Below, piece after piece: positions 6,512 through 10,123 of a stretch of 10,123 nt of DNA. The DNA lies in assembly GCA_030830765.1 (NCBI GenBank), contig JAURMJ010000359.1, positions 1-10,123 on the forward strand, read 5' to 3'. The stretch comes from Quisquiliibacterium sp. (lineage in GTDB: Bacteria > Pseudomonadota > Gammaproteobacteria > Burkholderiales > Burkholderiaceae_E). The position numbers were made by a program, and so were the translations under genes. The notes beneath the pieces are model-generated. The model worked only from the letters and a program-made list of their open reading frames with translations. It was not told the origin of the DNA and did not search any database. Position 1 is the first letter of the stretch; every line of letters begins with the position of its first letter.

Positions 6512-7267
6512 TCAAGGCTTTGAGTATTCCGCAAGCATCTTCTCAAACTGCTCAGCAGGCACGTAGCCTTGCAGACGCCGCCCGTTGCTGAAGAATACGG
6601 TTGGGGTTGCCGAAACACCGTATTTTTCGGCTAATGCCCGAATCTTGGGTAAGGCTGTTTCACAGGTGCCGGCATTGTCTGGGACCTTGCCGCTGATCAG
6701 CAGATCGTTCCAGGCGGTCGCCTTATCCTTCGCACACAGGGCCTTCAAGGCTTTCGTTTCCGAATCGGGAGACAAGAAAGCCACTGTGTAGGTGTAGATC
6801 GTGACATCCTTCAAGGCAGCCATCTCGCGACGCATCTTCTTGCAATAGCCGCAATTGGCATCCTCAAAGACGGCGAAGACCCGCTTGCCGTTGCCGTGGA
6901 CCTGTTTGATCGCCAGATCAAGCGGCAGATCCTTGAAATTGATCGCAAGAATTTCCTCGGTGCGCTCACGCGTCAGGTTGCGATTCGAACCCAGCTCGAG
7001 CAGATTGCCTTCAATGAATGCGAACTGACCTTTCTCGTCTACGTAAATCAGGTTGCTGCCGATACGAACCTCGTAGATGCCAGCCAGCGGGGTCTTGCGA
7101 ACCTCCTCAACCTTGTAGCGACCCTTGAGCCAGCTATCGACAGCCTTGCGAACGGTATCCGCTGCGTCGGCCGCATGGACAGAGGCCATCCCCGCAAGGC
7201 TCAAAGCCATGGCAGCGGCGATTTTTTTCAGACCATTGAATCTGGCCAGGGTGCGTAAAAATTTCAT
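6512..7267 (-). CDS. dsbC: Thiol:disulfide interchange protein DsbC (periplasmic isomerase)
   Basis: DsbC rearranges wrong disulfides in periplasmic proteins as a V-shaped homodimer and is kept reduced by DsbD. Numbering from the ATG at 7267 (251 residues), there is a Sec signal peptide: basic KFLRTLARFNGLKK, hydrophobic AAAMALSLAG, with likely cleavage after SVHA at about 32. The N-terminal dimerisation domain spans about 35-100. The thioredoxin-like domain carries the active site CGYC (139-142), the cis-proline P222 in SATPTVFF, and a second cysteine pair (C178, C202) as in other DsbC proteins. The start has an AGAGG ribosome site 5 bases upstream; an upstream ATG at 7291 would overlap the previous gene and is less likely. 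It lies 10 bases after the hydroxylase gene, so both are probably one operon. Confidence 0.94.
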   Translation of the reverse strand: MKFLRTLARFNGLKKIAAAMALSLAGMASVHAADAADTVRKAVDSWLKGRYKVEEVRKTPLAGIYEVRIGSNLIYVDEKGQFAFIEGNLLELGSNRNLTRERTEEILAINFKDLPLDLAIKQVHGNGKRVFAVFEDANCGYCKKMRREMAALKDVTIYTYTVAFLSPDSETKALKALCAKDKATAWNDLLISGKVPDNAGTCETALPKIRALAEKYGVSATPTVFFSNGRRLQGYVPAEQFEKMLAEYSKP

Positions 7268-7277
7268 TCGAACCTCT

Positions 7278-8510
7278 TCATGACACGGCATGGGCGATCA
7301 GACGTCGCTTGAGCCATGGAAAACTTTCAAGTGCCCGCCAACCTAGGTCGCGAGCTCGCTGGACCGGGTACGCCAACATTGGCCAATCAGATGCGGACTC
7401 GGGATCGAATAGGCGTTGAAGACCATCCGTCACCAGCTTGATGGATTGAACTGGTTCGCGCCGTGCACGTTCATAGCGCCGCAGCAGCATCGGATCGCCA
7501 AGATCACGGAAAGGTTCACGGCTTCGAATCACGTCAAGCAGGGTTTGAAGGTCACCGAAGCCAAGATTCATTCCCTGCCCCGCCAGAGGATGCACCACAT
7601 GCGCAGCATCACCAATCAGCGCGACACGCGACGCAACCAGTTGCGGGACCTGAATCAGGCGCAGTGCAAAGGTCTGCTGCGGCGTAATCATCGACATCGA
7701 GCCGAGAACGTTGCCACTGAGCTCAGCGACCCGACTCGCCATCGCTGTGGAATCTAACGTCTGCAGCGTTTCAGCAAGCTGAGTCGGCGCGGACCAGACC
7801 ATGCTGCAGCGATTGCCCGGCAACGGCAACAAAGCAACGATGCCGTGATCTCCGAACCATTGATAGGCGCAATCACGATGCGGCTTTTCAATCTCGAAGT
7901 TTGCAACGACCGCCTGCTGCGGGTATTGCCGGATATCAGCCTGGATCGCGAGCAACTCACGTAGCTGCGAATGAGCGCCATCAGCACCGATCACCAGATG
8001 CGCACGAAGCTGCCGACCATCTTCCAAGGTCAGCAGCGCGTCTGGTTTTTCCTGCGGGTCGATCGAAGCAAGGGATGATTCAAACTTTGTCACGCCGGCA
8101 AAATCGATGGCCCGATTCAATGCATCGATCAGGTTCCGGTTTTCGACGATCTGAGCCAATGAATCGACGCAAGACTCATAGGCTGAAAAATGCAATTCCG
8201 ATTCGACTGGCCCGGCCTGCGGGTAAACACGCATGTCGAAGACCGGCGCAATGCGAGACTGGTCCATCGCGTCCCAGACCCGCAAGCCTTGCAGCAATTG
8301 GCGACTGGCCTGTGAAAGAGCGAAGACGCGTGAATCCCAGTCAGAGACCTTGCCTGCCTGCCCGTCCGGATCCGCATGAGAACCTCCATCGGGCCCAACG
8401 ATCCCCACCCGCAATCCGCTCTGCGCCATGCCGAGTGCTGCGGCAGCACCGATCGCACCGCGGCCGATGACGACGACGTCGTAGGAGGTTGCTGCCGACA
8501 CAGGGTACAT
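7278..8510 (-). CDS. FAD-dependent hydroxylase, UbiH/UbiF/VisC/COQ6 family
   Basis: This is probably one of the aromatic-ring hydroxylases of ubiquinone synthesis, a class A flavoprotein monooxygenase using NAD(P)H and oxygen. From the ATG at 8510 it has 410 residues, typical of the family. Motifs seen: the Rossmann GRGAIG (16-21), DSRVFALSQAS near 59-69 (family signature region), IGADG (174-178) of the DG motif, and GDAAHVVHPLAGQGMNLG (300-317), the second FAD/ribityl motif and the most diagnostic segment. Which ring position it acts on (UbiH, UbiF, UbiI or UbiM-like) cannot be told by eye, so no symbol is given. An ATG at 8519 is an alternative. The reading frame stays open to 8702, but the extra residues are not family-like. 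It is followed by dsbC and is divergent from the WYL regulator. Confidence 0.88.
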   Translation of the reverse strand: MYPVSAATSYDVVVIGRGAIGAAAALGMAQSGLRVGIVGPDGGSHADPDGQAGKVSDWDSRVFALSQASRQLLQGLRVWDAMDQSRIAPVFDMRVYPQAGPVESELHFSAYESCVDSLAQIVENRNLIDALNRAIDFAGVTKFESSLASIDPQEKPDALLTLEDGRQLRAHLVIGADGAHSQLRELLAIQADIRQYPQQAVVANFEIEKPHRDCAYQWFGDHGIVALLPLPGNRCSMVWSAPTQLAETLQTLDSTAMASRVAELSGNVLGSMSMITPQQTFALRLIQVPQLVASRVALIGDAAHVVHPLAGQGMNLGFGDLQTLLDVIRSREPFRDLGDPMLLRRYERARREPVQSIKLVTDGLQRLFDPESASDWPMLAYPVQRARDLGWRALESFPWLKRRLIAHAVS

Positions 8511-8517
8511 GCACTTC

Positions 8518-8523
8518 ATTATA
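8518..8523 (-). promoter_or_regulatory. Possible -10 box directly before the flavin hydroxylase start
   Basis: A consensus TATAAT on the minus strand ends 7 bases before the ATG at 8510. If used, transcription would begin at or next to the A of that ATG, giving a leaderless mRNA. That would explain why no ribosome site is seen. The -35 region at normal spacing does not match consensus, so the promoter would be weak or need an activator, perhaps the divergent regulator. Confidence 0.35.
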
Positions 8524-8561
8524 GGGGCACGTGGACATCGGCCACTGCCCGTAATAGCCTT

Positions 8562-8578
8562 GCCAGGTCCTTGCTGGC
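8562..8578. promoter_or_regulatory. Small inverted repeat upstream of the WYL regulator
   Basis: GCCAG and CTGGC form a 5-base inverted repeat with a 7-base centre in the 86-base divergent gap, 18 bases before the regulator's ATG. Regulators of this type often bind near their own start, so it is a candidate operator. Repeats this short occur by chance often, so the call is weak. Confidence 0.2.
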
Positions 8579-8596
8579 GACCTTTCCAGGTGGAGT

Positions 8597-9568
8597 ATGA
8601 ATCGCACCGAACGTCTTTATCGCATTGACCAGTTGCTGCATCAACGTGGTCTGGTGAGCCGCGCCGAGCTGCTCTGCGATCTGGAAATCTCTTGGGCCAC
8701 ACTCAAGCGGGATTTGGCCTATCTGCGCGATCGGCTCAATGCGCCGATCGTGTTCGACAGCGATCGCGGTGGCTACCGCTTCGATCAGAACCCGTTGGGC
8801 CCCCAATATGAGCTGCCTGGGCTATGGTTCAACGCTCAGGAAATTCTTGCGTTGCTGACAATGCATCGACTTCTGGATGAACTGGACAGCGGTGGCCTGC
8901 TGGGCCCGCAGGTCGGCCCCTTGATGGCCAGGCTCAAGGGTCTGCTCGAAAATGCACCGGGAGATGCCGAACAGGTGATGCAAAGAGTCAAGATCGTGAC
9001 GGCGCATAACCGGCCGGTCACTCCAGCCTGGTTCGAAATCGTGGGAATCGCCCTGATGCAACGGAAGCGGCTCCAGATTCAGTATTTCACCCGGACACGC
9101 AATGAAAGCAATCGACGCGAAATTTCACCGCAACGAATCGTTCACTATCGCAATGCCTGGTATCTGGATGCCTGGTGCCATCGCAGCGACGCGTTGAGAA
9201 TCTTTGCGCTCGACGCCATTCAAGAGGCCCACTTGCTTGGAAGCATCGCCGATGAGGTTCCAACGGACGAACTGGATCGGGAGGTCGCAGCTGGTTATGG
9301 CATCTTCCGCGGACAGCAGCTGCAGTGGGCGGTGCTGCATTTCAGCGCCGATGCCGCCCGCTGGGTCAGTGCTGAAGTCTGGCACCCGCAGCAGCAAGGC
9401 AAGACACTTGAAGATGGCAGTTTTGAGTTGAGAGTGCCCTACTCGGCGTCACCCGAACTCGAAATGGATATTCTGCGCCATGCTGAGCATGTCAGAGTGA
9501 TCGCACCGGATGCACTGCGCGACCAGATTGCAAGGCGACTGCGCAATGCCGCACAAAGCTACCGGTAG
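8597..9568 (+). CDS. HTH/WYL-domain transcriptional regulator (YafY type)
   Basis: The 323-residue protein has an N-terminal winged helix-turn-helix of the HTH_11/DeoR-like kind (about 3-62; helices in SRAELLCDLEISWATLKRDL and a wing ending GGYRF). A linker region follows (about 75-135). The WYL domain comes next (about 145-212), with the naming triplet W188-Y189-L190 in NAWYLDAW and the flanking ISPQRIVHYR and RIFALDAI. A WCX-like C-terminal part (about 240-318) closes the protein. WYL domains are Sm-like folds thought to sense ligands such as nucleic acids or nucleotides; many members repress or activate neighbouring genes. The ATG has an AGG ribosome site 6 bases upstream. It is divergent from the hydroxylase-dsbC pair and 47 bases upstream of a ferredoxin gene, so either could be a target. 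The ligand cannot be told from the sequence. Confidence 0.9.
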   Translation: MNRTERLYRIDQLLHQRGLVSRAELLCDLEISWATLKRDLAYLRDRLNAPIVFDSDRGGYRFDQNPLGPQYELPGLWFNAQEILALLTMHRLLDELDSGGLLGPQVGPLMARLKGLLENAPGDAEQVMQRVKIVTAHNRPVTPAWFEIVGIALMQRKRLQIQYFTRTRNESNRREISPQRIVHYRNAWYLDAWCHRSDALRIFALDAIQEAHLLGSIADEVPTDELDREVAAGYGIFRGQQLQWAVLHFSADAARWVSAEVWHPQQQGKTLEDGSFELRVPYSASPELEMDILRHAEHVRVIAPDALRDQIARRLRNAAQSYR

Positions 9569-9584
9569 ACCGGGAACAGGTACC

Positions 9585-9614
9585 ATGAGCAACCCAAGCA
9601 CCGATCCAATCTGA
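9585..9614 (+). other. Nine-codon upstream ORF before the Rieske gene
   Basis: ATG at 9585 has an AGG ribosome site 4 bases upstream and encodes only MSNPSTDPI before TGA at 9612-9614. One base later comes the ATG of the ferredoxin gene, which lacks its own visible ribosome site. This is the geometry for reinitiation, so the mini-ORF may supply ribosomes to the gene. It could also be the broken start of an older, longer N-terminus, or chance. Confidence 0.3.
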
Positions 9615-9615
9615 C

Positions 9616-9933
9616 ATGACTCAATGGATTCCAGTCGCCTCGCAAGACGATCTGTTTGACGGCGCGAGTCTCTCGGTCGACGCGCAGGGCAGTGAAGTCG
9701 CCCTGTTTCAGATCGAGGGCACCGTCCACGCCATCGACAATATCTGCTCCCATGGTGATGCTCGGTTATGCGACGGCTTTTTGCTTGATTATGAAATCGA
9801 ATGCCCGTTCCATCAGGGGCGCTTCGATCTACGCACCGGAGCGCCGACCTGTGAACCAGTGACTGCGCCAGTCAAAGTCTGGTCCGTGAAAGTTGACGAC
9901 GGCCTCATCTGGATCCAGGTTGATTCTGACTGA
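9616..9933 (+). CDS. Rieske [2Fe-2S] ferredoxin, dioxygenase-ferredoxin type
   Basis: The 105-residue soluble protein has the Rieske cluster motif C44-S-H46 followed by 16 residues and C63-P-F-H66; two cysteines and two histidines bind the 2Fe-2S cluster. Length and the YEIECPFHQGRFDLRTGAP segment match the stand-alone ferredoxins that carry electrons from a reductase to ring-hydroxylating dioxygenases (NahAb/BphF-like) rather than the large oxygenase subunits or NirD. No oxygenase or reductase gene is beside it, so its partner is unknown. It follows the WYL regulator by 47 bases and is probably co-transcribed with it. An imperfect 5-base hairpin (9941-9954) follows the stop, but no clear terminator. 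Confidence 0.9.
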   Translation: MTQWIPVASQDDLFDGASLSVDAQGSEVALFQIEGTVHAIDNICSHGDARLCDGFLLDYEIECPFHQGRFDLRTGAPTCEPVTAPVKVWSVKVDDGLIWIQVDSD

Positions 9934-10089
9934 TACCCGCGCCAGTGGCCTGGCACCGCCCGGGTCGGACCGATATTTTCTGAAGTCCGCAGATCGGCTT
10001 GAAAACGCGCTTCAAATTTCCCGTATAATCGCCGACTCCTGACGGTTGTTAGCTCTCGCGGGAGCGTTGAGACGATCGTGATCCAGGAA
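9934..10089 (+). promoter_or_regulatory. Intergenic region with tRNA promoter
   Basis: No ORF is convincing here. A consensus -10 box TATAAT lies at 10024-10029. The best -35 is TTGAAA at 9999-10004, but its spacing of 19 is longer than usual. Transcription would begin near 10036, leaving a leader of about 54 bases before the tRNA. The leader holds a small hairpin (GCTCT and GGAGC, 10052-10065) that may guide processing. Upstream, GCCAG/CTGGC (9941-9954) and two overlapping 5-base inverted repeats around 9970-9997 could form weak structures, possibly the end of the ferredoxin transcript. Confidence 0.6.
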
Positions 10090-10123
10090 GGCCAAGTAGC
10101 TCAGTTGGTAGAGCAGCGGATTG
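10090..10123 (+). tRNA. tRNA, 5' part, probably tRNA-Phe (GAA)
   Basis: The end of the window is the first 34 positions of a tRNA. The acceptor strand is GGCCAAG, followed by TA, the D stem GCTC/GAGC with loop AGTTGGTA, then A26, anticodon 5' stem GCGGA, loop T32-T33 and G34, where the sequence stops. An anticodon beginning with G and the overall sequence agree with the betaproteobacterial tRNA-Phe I recall, but the amino acid is an inference because anticodon positions 35-36 are missing. A TATAAT box 60 bases upstream supports expression. Confidence 0.85.

Noticed and set aside
7901..8470. 189-residue plus-strand ORF antisense to the flavin hydroxylase
   Set aside because: It is rich in Arg/Pro/His with no motif, and it opposes a gene with clear FAD signatures.
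8511..8702. N-terminal extension of the flavin hydroxylase up to an upstream ATG
   Set aside because: The extra roughly 64 residues are unlike the family, precede the normal Rossmann start, and would overlap the divergent regulator gene.
1..10123. Mobile elements, CRISPR arrays or defence genes
   Set aside because: I looked for transposase or integrase motifs, regularly spaced repeats and terminal inverted repeats and saw none. The WYL regulator alone, although such proteins sometimes sit in defence loci, is not evidence of one here.

Overview
The window looks like a housekeeping stretch of a betaproteobacterial chromosome, most likely Burkholderiales. The evidence is the gene order rpe-gph-trpE-trpG-trpD-trpC on one strand with apaG and mltA leaving the other way, the moderately GC-rich coding sequence, and protein details such as the TrpE segment [12 protein letters not shown] cannot name a genus. 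I see no phage, transposon, CRISPR or defence genes.

Layout. Positions 1-4823 (minus strand, transcribed right to left) hold rpe, gph, a Trp-rich leader peptide (trpL), trpE, trpG, trpD and the first codons of trpC. rpe and gph overlap at their stop/start, and trpE/trpG/trpD are separated by 2-10 bases, so these sets are translationally coupled. The roughly 260-base gap between gph and trpE contains a 23-codon ORF with three Trp codons just before its stop, followed by mutually exclusive hairpins: the layout of a tryptophan attenuator. Positions 4824-4907 are a short divergent control region with a perfect dyad. Positions 4908-6484 (plus) hold apaG and the lipoprotein murein hydrolase mltA; between them, antisense, lies a 27-residue single-span membrane protein gene whose start overlaps the start of mltA.

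Positions 6512-8510 (minus) hold a UbiH/UbiF/COQ6-type flavin hydroxylase followed closely by dsbC. They converge with mltA across a strong hairpin. Positions 8597-9933 (plus) hold a WYL-domain transcription regulator and a small Rieske ferredoxin, divergent from the hydroxylase. A consensus -10 box then leads into a tRNA gene, probably tRNA-Phe, cut by the window end just at anticodon position 34.

Functional sense. The left half makes tryptophan from chorismate (TrpE/TrpG, then TrpD, then TrpC), with TrpE carrying the feedback-inhibition motif and the leader giving a second, translation-sensing control. rpe and gph supply pentose-phosphate and 2-phosphoglycolate metabolism. mltA and dsbC act in the cell envelope, and the flavin hydroxylase probably acts in ubiquinone synthesis. 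The strongest 'second look' items are the trp leader, which has no U-tract terminator, and the tiny membrane protein antisense at the start of mltA. I found no clear novel multi-gene system.
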